Shown: one piece after another, positions 28,580-38,711 of the stretch
Position numbering within the stretch: the first letter of the stretch is position 1
How the letters are laid out: each line of letters begins with the position of its first letter
Assembly (NCBI RefSeq): GCF_000745485.1
Contig: NZ_KN050694.1
Coordinates: 40,216 to 104,215 of the forward strand
DNA: 64,000 bases
Reading direction: 5' to 3'
Source of the DNA: Methanobacterium veterum
GTDB lineage: Archaea > Methanobacteriota > Methanobacteria > Methanobacteriales > Methanobacteriaceae
Translations under genes and position numbers: made by a program
Notes under the pieces: model-generated
Told to the model about the DNA's origin: nothing
Databases searched by the model: none
What the model saw: the letters and a program-made list of their open reading frames with translations, nothing else

Positions 28580-29013
28580 TTTTTCACATCTTAGATTTTT
28601 AATTTTAATTATTGTTACTATATTTAAAGAAGACATTGGATATAAGTCTGCAATCTGATTTAATATCTCTTACGCTCAGTCTATGACACGCGCAAATTAT
28701 GCATGTTAAATTATAATTTTAATAAGGAATTATCTTTAAATGTAATTCAACCATATTCGCATGAAAATTACATTATTTATAATTACATTATTTTGCACAA
28801 CTTCTGGCTCATGAACGTTTCTCAATTTTTAATTGGTGGTGAGAATTTATATTTTTTTGCAGTTTGCATCTGGTTGTACATAATCTTAATTTCTGACACT
28901 TTGATTTTTAGTTATGGTTTAATTTCCAAATTTTGTTATGCTAATTAGTTAACATTATCAACGTAGTCAAATTACGTCAGAAATGCTGCTTTGATTGATA
29001 AGTTTACACAAAG

Positions 29014-29056
29014 TTTTTATAATATAAATATATAATAGTTGCCTAAGCAACGATTA
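29014..29056 (+). promoter_or_regulatory. marR promoter with 24-bp palindromic operator
   Basis: TATA-like sequence (29014-29030) is followed by TAATAGTTGC-N4-GCAACGATTA at 29033-29056, an almost perfect inverted repeat overlapping the expected transcription start. The same palindrome, with small changes, lies at 29554-29577. This is the usual pattern for an autoregulated MarR repressor. Confidence 0.75.
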
Positions 29057-29067
29057 TGAGGTATTTC

Positions 29068-29523
29068 ATGGAAAAAAGTGAATTAATTGATCTAGATGAC
29101 TTTCTGATCTATCAAATTTATGGATCTGCACGATTGTTACGATTTCAACTTCAAAAGTTGTTAGATGAGAATGAACCTAATTTTACACCAGAACAGGCAT
29201 TTTTACTCTATAAACTATATGGGAATGATGGTCAATCACAGAGACAGCTTGCAGACAAAATTTTGAATGATTATCCTAATATAACCCGGCTTATTGACAA
29301 GCTGGAAAAGAAGGGATATGTACGCAGAGAAGTTGATGAGAACGACCGCAGGATGTTTAAAGTTTACATGTCAGAGGAGGGTAAATCTCGTTTTAATAGT
29401 TTTATTCCCTTGATAATGCATCAAAGAGGAAAATTATTAGAGAACATCAGTTCTGATGAGGAAAAAATAGTTAAAGATGTATTAAAACGTATAGAACAAA
29501 ATGTACAGAAATATTCTTTATAA
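29068..29523 (+). CDS. MarR-family transcriptional regulator
   Basis: About 151 aa, all-helical with a winged helix-turn-helix at about residues 35-105: FTPEQAFLLYKLYG, SQRQLADKI, NITRLIDKLEKKGYVRREVDENDRR (wing) and a C-terminal dimerisation helix. The ATG at 29068 follows GAGGT by five bases; an upstream ATG at 29056 overlaps the operator and is less likely. It is followed by a YhgE/Pip-type membrane protein gene with a matching operator, so it probably represses itself and that gene and responds to a small molecule or membrane stress. Confidence 0.92.
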   Translation: MEKSELIDLDDFLIYQIYGSARLLRFQLQKLLDENEPNFTPEQAFLLYKLYGNDGQSQRQLADKILNDYPNITRLIDKLEKKGYVRREVDENDRRMFKVYMSEEGKSRFNSFIPLIMHQRGKLLENISSDEEKIVKDVLKRIEQNVQKYSL

Positions 29524-29553
29524 TTTTTGTAGTTTTCCAGTTTAAATTTACTT

Positions 29554-29594
29554 CAATAGTTGCTTATGTAACTATTATTAAAGCAATTATTGCT
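29554..29594 (+). promoter_or_regulatory. second MarR-type operator upstream of the YhgE/Pip-like gene
   Basis: CAATAGTTGC-N4-GTAACTATTA at 29554-29577 matches the marR operator at most positions and is itself an inverted repeat. A further palindrome AGCAAT-T-ATTGCT (29582-29594) follows. The transporter-like gene starts at 29663. Confidence 0.75.
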
Positions 29595-29662
29595 GGGGTA
29601 ATTAAAAATAAAAAGTTTAGTAAAATCCGTGAAAAAGTATATAAACTGTTTAGGTGGTTTTA

Positions 29663-31564
29663 ATGATAAAAGAATCAATTAAAATATTTAAAAATGATAT
29701 TAAAACGATTAAACAACTTCCAATACTCGTGGTCTTTTTGATAGTGATTATCTGTTTACCTTCACTGTATATTCTGTTTACCGTTCCTTCTGCATGGGAT
29801 CCCTATTCTCAAACTTCAAATATGAAAGTTGCTGTAGTTAATGAAGATATGGGTTATAGTACTAATGGAACGCACTATGATATTGGAAACATGTTAGTTG
29901 ATGAGTTAAAAAATAATACCAATTTTAGCTGGCAGTTTGTTGACAAGAGAACGGCACTAGATGGTGTTAAAAATGGAAAATATTATGCAGCTTTGATAAT
30001 TACAGGTAATTTCAGTGAAGATTTACTTTCCATCGAAACTACAACTCCTCAGCAGGCTAAAATACAGTACATAGACAATGAAAAATTGAGTCCGATTGCA
30101 ACAAGGCTTACCAGTGCTGGGGCTAATGAGATACAAACTAAAATTAATGGTGAAATAGTTAAAACCATTGATGGGATTATTTTTGGTAAGCTCAGCGATG
30201 TAGGGAAAGTGGCTAAAGAAAATAAAGCACAATTCATTAAGTTAAGATCATTTGTAAATGAGTTAAATGGAAAAATAGGCGTTATAGATTCTTCAATATC
30301 TGAAGCAAATTCAGATATGGGCACAGTACAGAAAATATGGCCTAAAGTTAGTGATGCACTGCCTGAAATACAAAAATATTCCAATTATGCAAGGAATAGT
30401 TATGATTCTCTGTACAATCAAATTTTAGCTGATCCACACAAATCTTTAACTAAAGTTCAGGACATGGAATCACAGGTCAGCACAACCATAACTGGTCTTA
30501 AGTATGTCGACGCGATTTTAACCAGTTTATACAATGCGACAGGTGACGCTCAGCTAGAGCCTGTCATTACACAAATTGAAACTGATATCGGCTATGCAAA
30601 TCAAGTTCTCACAGTTTTAAAACATATAGAAACTGATATAAAAGATGGTAAAAACCCTAAAGGGAAATTAACCGAGTTAAAATCTTTAATTGACCAGATG
30701 GACGATGGTGTAAATACCCTCGTAGCAAACAAAGCCAGAATAAACCAGAAAATTAACAAAGCTGCGGCCACATTAAATATGGTTAATTCAAAATGGCCTA
30801 CAATTAAAAATGTTATACCTATAGCTGCAGCTAAGCTTAATTCGATAAATGAGGAGGATATAGATAAATTAATTGCATTCTCAGATACTAACCAGGGTGA
30901 TGTTAAAAATTATTTTGAAAGCCCGGTAGAACTAGAAAAAGAAGGTATGTATCCTGTGAATAATTATGGATCTAGTCTTGCTCCATTTTATATTGCTTTA
31001 TCGCTATGGATAGGGTGTCTTATAGCTATAGCTATGGTAGCTGCGCGCGTGAAATCAAATATATATTCTGTTAGGGCTGCTTATTTTGGAAGAATGAATT
31101 TATTTTTAGTAATAGGCTTTTTTCAGTCATTATTGATCGCATTAAGTGTATTGCTCTTAAATGTACAAAATTCATCAGCAGCCCTAATGACATTAACCAT
31201 ATTGATCATAGGCATGTGTTTTATGATAATCATGTATTCAATAGTTTCAATCTTTGGAAGTCTGGGGAAAGTAATAGCAGTTTTACTGTTGATTTTGCAA
31301 ATTGCGTCTTCGGGAGGAATTTATCCTGCAGAACTCCAGTTCACTTTTTTCCAGGTTATACAGCCATATTTGCCCATGACATATGCTATTAGAGCTCTCA
31401 GGGAAGTAGTTGCAGGAGTTTTATGGAACAGTTACTGGTACAATTTAGGAATATTATTTATATCCACAAGCATGATCTTAGTGCTGGCATTGCTAATTAC
31501 AGGAAAAATAAAAAATTCACAAGATCTAGAAGAAAAATTAAAGGACAGCGGGTTAGTTGGATAA
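29663..31564 (+). CDS. YhgE/Pip-type membrane protein (ABC-2 type exporter-like)
   Basis: The 633-aa protein has one N-terminal helix (about residues 20-45), a large extracytoplasmic region (about 50-430) and five or six C-terminal helices. The start (MIKESIKIFKNDIKTI) and the NMKVAVVNEDMGYS motif match the YhgE/Pip N-terminal family, and the C-terminal block resembles ABC-2 membrane domains. In bacteria the name derives from a phage-infection phenotype; relatives are thought to export lipids or toxic compounds, which remains uncertain. AGGTGG five bases before the ATG fixes the start. The MarR-type operator upstream ties it to the preceding gene. Confidence 0.85.
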   Translation: MIKESIKIFKNDIKTIKQLPILVVFLIVIICLPSLYILFTVPSAWDPYSQTSNMKVAVVNEDMGYSTNGTHYDIGNMLVDELKNNTNFSWQFVDKRTALDGVKNGKYYAALIITGNFSEDLLSIETTTPQQAKIQYIDNEKLSPIATRLTSAGANEIQTKINGEIVKTIDGIIFGKLSDVGKVAKENKAQFIKLRSFVNELNGKIGVIDSSISEANSDMGTVQKIWPKVSDALPEIQKYSNYARNSYDSLYNQILADPHKSLTKVQDMESQVSTTITGLKYVDAILTSLYNATGDAQLEPVITQIETDIGYANQVLTVLKHIETDIKDGKNPKGKLTELKSLIDQMDDGVNTLVANKARINQKINKAAATLNMVNSKWPTIKNVIPIAAAKLNSINEEDIDKLIAFSDTNQGDVKNYFESPVELEKEGMYPVNNYGSSLAPFYIALSLWIGCLIAIAMVAARVKSNIYSVRAAYFGRMNLFLVIGFFQSLLIALSVLLLNVQNSSAALMTLTILIIGMCFMIIMYSIVSIFGSLGKVIAVLLLILQIASSGGIYPAELQFTFFQVIQPYLPMTYAIRALREVVAGVLWNSYWYNLGILFISTSMILVLALLITGKIKNSQDLEEKLKDSGLVG

Positions 31565-31860
31565 TTCTTAAATATTTAGTTAGCTATTGCAGGATAATTC
31601 TACTCTATTTTTTATTAAAATAGATGTTTTACGTTGGACATTAATGGGATACGCTTAATGCCCAATGAAAACAATCTTAATGCAAATTAAATAGTGATTT
31701 TGTACTTATTTATAATTTCATTTTTGTGATTGTGTGTTTTTGTGCATATTTTATACGTAAAAAAGCTTAAAATTATATGCCATGTAAATAGGTCTGATAA
31801 TTGAATTTAAGAAATAAAAACAAAAGTATCTATTATTTTAAAAATAAAAAGGAAAGGACA

Positions 31861-33342
31861 TTATGTCCCTGTTACAAATCTAAATGTATATGCAGTACCT
31901 AAATTGTTACCCGCACTGTCTTTAACAGCAGATGCTGGAATGTAGATCTGATACACGTTGTAAGCGTATCTTTTTAAATCCATTTTGATTGAGAGAGTGT
32001 TGCCGCTTATTGATTTGCTGATTACCATTGTTTTTCCAGTACTCAGATTTATCATGTATATTTTAGACCAGTTAACACTTGATTTGATGTTTTCACTGAA
32101 TTTGATGGTAATAGTAGATGTCCTTGAAACTCCAGTAGCACCATTTTGGGGAGTGCTTGAAGTTACTTTTGGAGCTGTTGTATCCGGTGGTGTGTTTCCA
32201 GTTGATGCGCTTCCAACTTTAGTGTCTAACGCGTTTATAAATGTGTTTGCATCACTGTTTTTCTTAGCTGTTGAATCACTCATGTAAGTTTCATAGATTA
32301 TAGTGGGTATTCCTTTATTAGCAATAGGCACTGTAACGTACTGTGTACTTGTTGGATTTGGTGGGCTGTATGTCACTAAAAAAGGCATAGCACTGATTAT
32401 CTGGTTAGCATAGGTTTTAGTTATGGCAGTACTTGAAATTGGATATAAAAATCTGTAGTATTCATATCCACTATCTGCACCGTGATTTTCGTGAACATCT
32501 ACCACTAACATTGGATTTTCTTTAGAAACAGCAGGTACCACGAATTTTTGGGCTAATAACTGTCCATTCATTCTTCCTTTGCTGTAATCATCTGCATCCT
32601 TGGTTACATGAACCTTGTAGATGACGTACCTTTTACTGAGAGTCGCTGATTTACTTGCCAGAGCATTTGCAACAGCGGTATGAATTCCATTTTCCTGTGG
32701 ATGTACACCTACTATAATTACTATGGTTTTATTGGAACTTAGATTCCCGTAAACTTCTTTTTCCACATAACCATAGCTTGTACTGCCTATTACATTTGCG
32801 CTATTTGGTATACTAATTGTTGACCATGCATTCACTGAAACGTAGTTTGGTAGCACTTTATTTGTTTTGTAGTAGTTGAGTACCTTTGAATACATATAAA
32901 CCATAGATTCAAAGCTGATGGTGTCTCCAGTACTGGTTTGTGTGGCGTAATTGGGTGCTCGTCCATTGGAATCCATGTAAGACTTAACGCGGTTTGCAAT
33001 ATCTAAATATTCTGCTTTAGTGATATTTCTGCTTGTAATGTTTTCTGATGGAGCAGTTGCGTTACCATAGTCTTTAAGGCTAATTGTTGCATTGGACTTG
33101 TTGTTGTTGATATTTGACACTGCTGTAGTTGAAATTTCTAAGAATTGCTGCATGTTCACCTGTTTTCCAGATACATTTACAGTACTTGGAAGTGTGTGAT
33201 TTGTTTCTACGTATGATTTCACCGCAGTCGATGCATTAACAACCTGATCTGTTGTGACGTTTGTAGAATTTGCTGCAGATACGTTGTTGATACTTAAAAA
33301 AAGTGCCATAACAACTATCCCTGCAAAGAACAATTTCCGCAT
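31861..33342 (-). CDS. secreted pseudomurein-binding protein with a metallocarboxypeptidase-like domain
   Basis: The 493-aa protein has a signal peptide (about residues 1-24, ending NNVSAAN). Two to three pseudomurein-binding-type repeats follow (about 31-75, 107-150 and partial 152-171, with VKSYVETNHTLPSTVNVSG and YYKTNKVLPNYVSVN). The central domain (about 200-375) has GVHPQENG (His214, Glu217), an arginine in KGRMNG (257), VDVHENHG (His284/His287) and a late glutamate in TIIYETY (Glu351). That order fits the HxxE...R...H...E scheme of zinc carboxypeptidases (M14/AstE-like). The C-terminal 100 residues form an SbsA-type Ig domain (TTAPKVTSSTPQNGATGVS). It is likely to act on the cell wall from outside; a pseudomurein peptide substrate is inference. 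Confidence 0.75.
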   Translation of the reverse strand: MRKLFFAGIVVMALFLSINNVSAANSTNVTTDQVVNASTAVKSYVETNHTLPSTVNVSGKQVNMQQFLEISTTAVSNINNNKSNATISLKDYGNATAPSENITSRNITKAEYLDIANRVKSYMDSNGRAPNYATQTSTGDTISFESMVYMYSKVLNYYKTNKVLPNYVSVNAWSTISIPNSANVIGSTSYGYVEKEVYGNLSSNKTIVIIVGVHPQENGIHTAVANALASKSATLSKRYVIYKVHVTKDADDYSKGRMNGQLLAQKFVVPAVSKENPMLVVDVHENHGADSGYEYYRFLYPISSTAITKTYANQIISAMPFLVTYSPPNPTSTQYVTVPIANKGIPTIIYETYMSDSTAKKNSDANTFINALDTKVGSASTGNTPPDTTAPKVTSSTPQNGATGVSRTSTITIKFSENIKSSVNWSKIYMINLSTGKTMVISKSISGNTLSIKMDLKRYAYNVYQIYIPASAVKDSAGNNLGTAYTFRFVTGT

Positions 33343-34627
33343 TTTTCCGCCTCCTTATTAATCTAAATAAAATCTAAATTAAATCTAATCAAAGGTTTTT
33401 AATTTAAAAATTATTTACAGATCTGGATAGTTATCCATATCTTATAAATTATTTGGTTTTAAATCAAAAATAAAGAATTTAAATAACGTATTTTATCATT
33501 TAAAACATTCTAGTCATGTTTCATTAACCCTTATTTCATGTATCATTTATTTATTATCAATTATAATATTTTAAATAATTTTTAATGATATTTTAGAATT
33601 GATTAGATTTTTTAGAAATTATTAACCATTTATATAAGCTTAAAATAAGATAATAAAGAATATAAAATCGAATTGTATATTATAAAATTAATGTCTATTT
33701 TTTTTGTAGTTTAAACCTTTAAATTGGGATATAGTGTAAATTTAAAGGATTATATTTAACTGATTTTATCTTTTATTGGACAAAATGATACTCTAATTTA
33801 CATATATTGCATTAGGAAGTTATTTGTGAATTAATACTATTTAATTTAATCTTAATTAATTATTAAAATTGTATTATGTTATTAAAATTTAAATAAATTT
33901 ATTACAAATAAAGGAAATAGCATAACTGCTTTTTATGAAAATATTTAAATAAATAAAGCTCCTTAAACTTTATAGATATTATAAAAAGAAGTTACTACAA
34001 GAATATAAAGATCATTAAATCAAAAATATTAATACGTGATAAACACAGTTCATGTTCAAACTATCTGCTATTAATAAATAACTGTTTTTATAATGAAAAT
34101 GTAATATGTAATAAAGGCAGTACAATGAAAATAGGCGAAATTAACGTGTGAAAAATCTTAGACTTGCATAATATGATACTTATGAAATGAAAATAAGATA
34201 AATAGTTATATATTTGTTGGATTTTAAAAAAAACAGAAGTTCTGTGAAGATATTATTTTAAAACTTTTTTTAGAAATATATTTAAGGTTTAAAATAATAA
34301 ATAATGTAAAATTCAAATAATTTAAATAATAAATAATGTAAAATTCAAATAATTGAAAACGTAATATGATCGCTTTATAATGAGTAGGTGAGTTTTATAA
34401 TAAAGCGAAAAGGTAGATACAATAAATTCAAGTTATAAAAGAAAAGTTACAGATCTATTAAAATGTAATATTTAAAATGAAGCCAGCTAAAACTTTAAAC
34501 TCTTTTTAATAATTTTAATTTCATAATTAAATAAAAATAATCCGTAAGGATACAACTGTGTAATAAAAATAAAATCAAGATTCCGTAAGGATACAATGTG
34601 TAATAGAATGTGTAATAGGTGATAGAC
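33343..34627. other. 1.3-kb gene-poor, very AT-rich region
   Basis: No ORF with a ribosome binding site is visible. It contains a 29-bp direct repeat (34292-34320 and 34324-34352) and two CCGTAAGG-containing repeats just before the acyl-CoA synthetase gene. The block AATAATAAATAAT-N-TAAAATTCA found in the first repeat recurs at 63228-63250. The rest shows nothing I can name. Confidence 0.4.
34541..34618 (+). repeat. direct repeats in the leader of the acyl-CoA synthetase gene
   Basis: TCCGTAAGGATACAA followed by TGTGTAATA occurs at 34541-34565 (with one extra C) and 34582-34605. A third TGTGTAATAG lies at 34609-34618, next to the ribosome binding site. Each unit contains the small palindrome TCC-GTAA-GGA. 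They could be protein-binding sites or leader hairpins. Confidence 0.7.
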
Positions 34628-36760
34628 ATGCGTGATATGTTCGATGCAAAATCAATTGCAGTAATAGGTGCGTCAGAGACGAAAGGTAAAATCGGGTACG
34701 ATATAATGAGATCCCTTGTGAATTATTATAAAGGAGAAATCGTTCCGGTTAATATTAAAGGCGGCGAAATACTTGGAATTCCTGCCTGTACATCAATAAG
34801 TGAACATGGTCCTGTAGATCTTGCAGTTATAACCATACCATCACATTTAATTCCAGCAACAGTTGAAGAATGTGGTGAAATTGGAATTAAAAACATTGTT
34901 GTAATTTCAGCAGGATTTAAAGAAATTGATGAAGAAGGGGCCAGACTTGAAAATGAATTAGTGGAACTATGTAAAAAATACAAGATCAAACTGGTAGGTC
35001 CTAACTGTTTAGGTATAATGAATACATATAACGATATGAATGCATCTTTTTCTTCTGATATTGCTCATAAAGGTAAAATATCTTTTATGAGTCAATCTGG
35101 AGCTATCATGGCAGCTATTCTTGATTATGCTGATAAAAAGAATATTGGATTTTCCAGAATTGTCAGTCTTGGAAATAAAGCTGTGATAAATGAAAATGAC
35201 TGTATGAAAGACTTTATGGAAGATGAAAACACAGAAGTTATAACCGCATATCTGGAAGGTATTGTTGATGGCCCGGGTTTTATAGAAGCCAGTAGAGAAG
35301 CTTCCAGGAAAAAACCTGTTCTTGTTATAAAATCTGGAAGAACTTCCAAAGGATCTGAAGCAGTTTCTTCACACACAGGTACAATTGCCGGTTCTGACTC
35401 TGCATATGAAGCAGCATTTTCACAGTGTGGAATTATACGTGTAAATTCACTTGACGAGATGATGGATTACAGTAGTGCTTTAGCATTCTCCCCACTTCCA
35501 AAGGGAAATAGAATTGTTATAATCACAAATGCTGGTGGTCCAGCGATTATGACCACAGACGTTGCAATAAAAAATAACCTTGAAATTGCTGAACTTACAT
35601 GCGAAACTAAACAAAAATTAAAAGACGGATTACCTGCAACTGCAAGTGTTAAAAACCCTGTTGATGTTTTAGGTGACGCAAGTCCAGAAAGATATGCATT
35701 TGCACTTGAGACTGTATTAGCAGACCCTAATGTAGACGGAGTAATTTATCTGGTTACACCGCAGTCTGTCACCGATGCTGAGGGAATTGCTAAAGTTGCA
35801 ATTGAACACGCGAAGAGTTCTGAAAAACCAATTTTATGCAGTTTCTTTGGAGGAACCAGTTTCGAAGGCGCTGAAAAACTTCTAGCTGAACATCAGATCC
35901 CAAACTACCTGTATCCTAAACGGGCTGTTAAAAGTTTGAAAACTTTATACAATTACAGTATTATCAAAGATCAGGAATATCCAGATTCCCCTGATTTTGA
36001 TGTTGACAAAGAAATTGTTAAAAACATTATTCAAGAGGCACAGGAAAAAGATATGTATACGCTTGGTCTGGAATCCTTTGATATACTTAAAGCATACGGA
36101 ATTCCAACAGTAGGCACTGCAATTACAAAGAACCTTGAAGATACACTAAAAGCAGCTGAAGAAATTGGATACCCTCTGGTTATGAAAATAGTTTCTCCTC
36201 AAATTTCACATAAATCCGATGTGGGTGGAATTAAGCTTAACCTGAACAATGCAGATGACGTTAAAGCAGCTTATGAAGACATGATGGAAAACATACCTAA
36301 AAAAGAACCTAATGCAACTCTTGAAGGCGTTCAGTTACAGAAAATGTTGTCTGGCGGTAAAGAGGTTATCATAGGTATGGTACAAGATCCTACCTTTGGT
36401 CCAATGATGATGTTTGGACTTGGTGGTATCTACGTTGAAATATTAAAGGACGTTAAATTTGCAATTGCACCTGTAAATGAAGAAGAAGCAAGGGAAATGA
36501 TAGCTGGAATTAAAACTCATGAACTCCTTGAAGGAACTAGGGGAGATAAAGCAATGGACACTGAAGCCATTGCAGATATCATACTCCGAATTTCACAGCT
36601 TGTTACAGACTTCCCTGAAATCAACGAGTTTGAAATCAACCCGTTAATGGTCTTTGAAGAAGGAGCATTAGCTGTTGATATGAGACTGATGTTAAAAGAA
36701 GGAGGATCTGGTCCTGTATCAGAACTTTCCCAGAGTGCAAGGGTAAAATCAAGTGAATAA
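34628..36760 (+). CDS. ADP-forming acetyl/acyl-CoA synthetase (fused alpha-beta)
   Basis: About 710 aa. The alpha part (1-460) has a CoA-binding Rossmann domain ([17 protein letters not shown]) and a succinyl-CoA-ligase-like domain with the phosphohistidine loop [11 protein letters not shown] (His249). The beta part (about 480-710) is an ATP-grasp domain with [20 protein letters not shown] and EFEINPLMV. The enzyme interconverts acyl-CoA, ADP and phosphate with acid, CoA and ATP. In methanogens it may serve acetate activation or amino-acid or acyl-group metabolism; the acyl specificity is not visible. GGTGAT four bases before the ATG at 34628 sets the start; an in-frame GTG at 34619 lies inside that site. 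Confidence 0.92.
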   Translation: MRDMFDAKSIAVIGASETKGKIGYDIMRSLVNYYKGEIVPVNIKGGEILGIPACTSISEHGPVDLAVITIPSHLIPATVEECGEIGIKNIVVISAGFKEIDEEGARLENELVELCKKYKIKLVGPNCLGIMNTYNDMNASFSSDIAHKGKISFMSQSGAIMAAILDYADKKNIGFSRIVSLGNKAVINENDCMKDFMEDENTEVITAYLEGIVDGPGFIEASREASRKKPVLVIKSGRTSKGSEAVSSHTGTIAGSDSAYEAAFSQCGIIRVNSLDEMMDYSSALAFSPLPKGNRIVIITNAGGPAIMTTDVAIKNNLEIAELTCETKQKLKDGLPATASVKNPVDVLGDASPERYAFALETVLADPNVDGVIYLVTPQSVTDAEGIAKVAIEHAKSSEKPILCSFFGGTSFEGAEKLLAEHQIPNYLYPKRAVKSLKTLYNYSIIKDQEYPDSPDFDVDKEIVKNIIQEAQEKDMYTLGLESFDILKAYGIPTVGTAITKNLEDTLKAAEEIGYPLVMKIVSPQISHKSDVGGIKLNLNNADDVKAAYEDMMENIPKKEPNATLEGVQLQKMLSGGKEVIIGMVQDPTFGPMMMFGLGGIYVEILKDVKFAIAPVNEEEAREMIAGIKTHELLEGTRGDKAMDTEAIADIILRISQLVTDFPEINEFEINPLMVFEEGALAVDMRLMLKEGGSGPVSELSQSARVKSSE

Positions 36761-36965
36761 TTTTAAAGAAGGTTTAAATCCTTCTTAAAATATTTTTTTA
36801 TAGATGTTCTATCTTTTTATCTTAAATTGATTCTTTTTAGAAGTATTAAAGTTTCACCTTAAATTTATAATTCAAAAAGATAAGTTTAGCATTTTGAGTT
36901 AGATCATTTAAAATTAATAAAACAGAAATTGCTTAAATAAATCTTAAACTTGGAAAAAATCCAAA

Positions 36966-38711
36966 TCAACCGATCCATTTTTCTTTTACATCATTTAAAG
37001 TTATGCTTTCAGGTAAAAAATTTTTCACCATCCTGTTTACAAAAGTGGTATAGAAATTATTGCTGGAAAATACAGCTTTAGGAGTGTTATCAATTTGGAT
37101 TTTCCCGTCAAATAAGATCATGCATCTTTTGGAGTATTCCGCCGCAAACTCAATGTCATGGGTTGCCATTACGATAGTTAAACCGTTTTCCTGCATTTTT
37201 TTTAATTTATACGCAAGATGTAATTTGGACACGGGATCTAAACCCTTTGTAGGCTCGTCTAAAAATAAAATATCTGGTTTAGTGAGTAATGATTTAACAA
37301 TTGCTATTTTTTGCTTTTCCCCACCACTACAGTCATAAGGATGTTTATCCAGTAGATGAGATATTCCAAAAAATTCTATGAGTTTTTCCTTTTCAGAATC
37401 CAAAATGATTTGATTGTTATTTGAGTTAATGTTTTCATGACTATTTTGAGGCATATATTTTTGCAGTCTCCTGAATTTAGACGAGTTATTATCTTCTAAT
37501 TTTTCCAAAAAGTTCAGTGATAACTCTTCTTGGACAGTATCTCTCCAGAAATGAACCATAGGGTTTTGATGAACGTAACCTACTTTAATTCCTTTTTTAA
37601 GCTTAATTTTGCCCTTTTGTGGTTTGATTATTCCAGATAAAATCTGCAGTAAAGTTGTTTTTCCAGTTCCATTGCCTCCAAATATGCTTATAAATTCTCC
37701 CTTTTTAATATCCAGAAAAACTCCTCTTAAAATGATATGGTCATTTATATAACCAAACCAGATATCTTTGCATTTAAGCAGAATATCACTTGAATCTAAA
37801 TTCTCTGAGTTTTTAAATAGATTTACATTTATATCACGCCATAAAGCAGTGCCAGACTCTTTTAATTTTTCATCCAGAAAATTTAATTCCTGCATGCCTT
37901 CACGTATGTTCAGAGGAATTTTACATTTATTCAAAAAAGAATATTTAGATTGTAATAAGAAATGTACTCTAGTAACTGAAGGTAAATAATTGCGGAATAC
38001 TGGATTTTGGTATGCTTTTGAGCATATTGTTCTAGGTTTATTAATGTATTTTATGTGTCCATCCTCTAAAAAAACTGTTTTATCTGCAAAAGGAAAAATA
38101 TTATCTATTCTGTGTTCTGTAGCCATTATAGTAATTGAAAATTCTTCATTCAATCTCCTTAGCATTGACAAAAAATTATACGCAGCTATAGGATCCAGCT
38201 GTGAAGTTGGTTCGTCTAAAAGAAGTAATTTAGGTTTCAAAACCAGTAAAGAACATAAATTGACCAGCTGTTTTTGCCCGCCGGATAATTCCTTGATATT
38301 TTTGTATAAATATTTTTCCAGGCCAAAGAAAGCTGCCATTTCAGCTATTCTGTTTCGGATATCTTCGGTTGGCAAACCAATGTTTTCTAAGGGGAAAGCT
38401 ATTTCTTGAAGGACATTGTCAGATACAAACTGATCTTCAGGATTTTGAAATAAAAAGCCGATTTCACATGCTGATTTTTTATCTTCAAGCATTTCTATAT
38501 CTTCATCATCATAATGAATTTTTCCCTCATAGACTCCTGCAGGTCGTATTTCTTTTTTTAGGTTAGTAAGTAGCGTTGTTTTTCCAGATCCAGATGGACC
38601 GCAGAATAAAACAAATTCTCCGGGAAGTACTTCTAAATTGATGTTAGAAAGAACATTTCTGTCTTTTTCATTATATTTAAAATAAAAATTTTTAAAGCTG
38701 ATTAATGCCAT
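36966..38711 (-). CDS. ECF transporter double-ATPase subunit (predicted corrinoid importer)
   Basis: About 581 aa with two ABC ATPase domains in tandem. The first has GPSGSGKTT, FLFQNPEDQFV, LSGGQKQLV and LLLDEPTSQLDP. The second has GGNGTGKTT, GYVHQNP, CSGGEKQKIAI and LFLDEPTKGLDP. The Q-loop signature QNPEDQ is typical of energy-coupling-factor ATPases. The frame extends 51 codons upstream, but the family start MALISFKNFYF follows GGAG at 38711 and overlaps the permease gene by 10 bp, so that start was chosen. It completes a module with EcfT, CbiZ and an S-component. Confidence 0.88.
   Translation of the reverse strand: MALISFKNFYFKYNEKDRNVLSNINLEVLPGEFVLFCGPSGSGKTTLLTNLKKEIRPAGVYEGKIHYDDEDIEMLEDKKSACEIGFLFQNPEDQFVSDNVLQEIAFPLENIGLPTEDIRNRIAEMAAFFGLEKYLYKNIKELSGGQKQLVNLCSLLVLKPKLLLLDEPTSQLDPIAAYNFLSMLRRLNEEFSITIMATEHRIDNIFPFADKTVFLEDGHIKYINKPRTICSKAYQNPVFRNYLPSVTRVHFLLQSKYSFLNKCKIPLNIREGMQELNFLDEKLKESGTALWRDINVNLFKNSENLDSSDILLKCKDIWFGYINDHIILRGVFLDIKKGEFISIFGGNGTGKTTLLQILSGIIKPQKGKIKLKKGIKVGYVHQNPMVHFWRDTVQEELSLNFLEKLEDNNSSKFRRLQKYMPQNSHENINSNNNQIILDSEKEKLIEFFGISHLLDKHPYDCSGGEKQKIAIVKSLLTKPDILFLDEPTKGLDPVSKLHLAYKLKKMQENGLTIVMATHDIEFAAEYSKRCMILFDGKIQIDNTPKAVFSSNNFYTTFVNRMVKNFLPESITLNDVKEKWIG

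Noticed and set aside
28703..28948. 81-codon open frame between cbiC and marR
   Set aside because: It has no ribosome binding site, an unusual hydrophobic composition and no family resemblance; it lies in the promoter space of divergent genes.
29663..31564. Prophage or phage-related origin suggested by the Pip (phage infection protein) family name
   Set aside because: The name reflects a bacterial receptor phenotype; there are no phage genes nearby and the gene is under a MarR-type operator.
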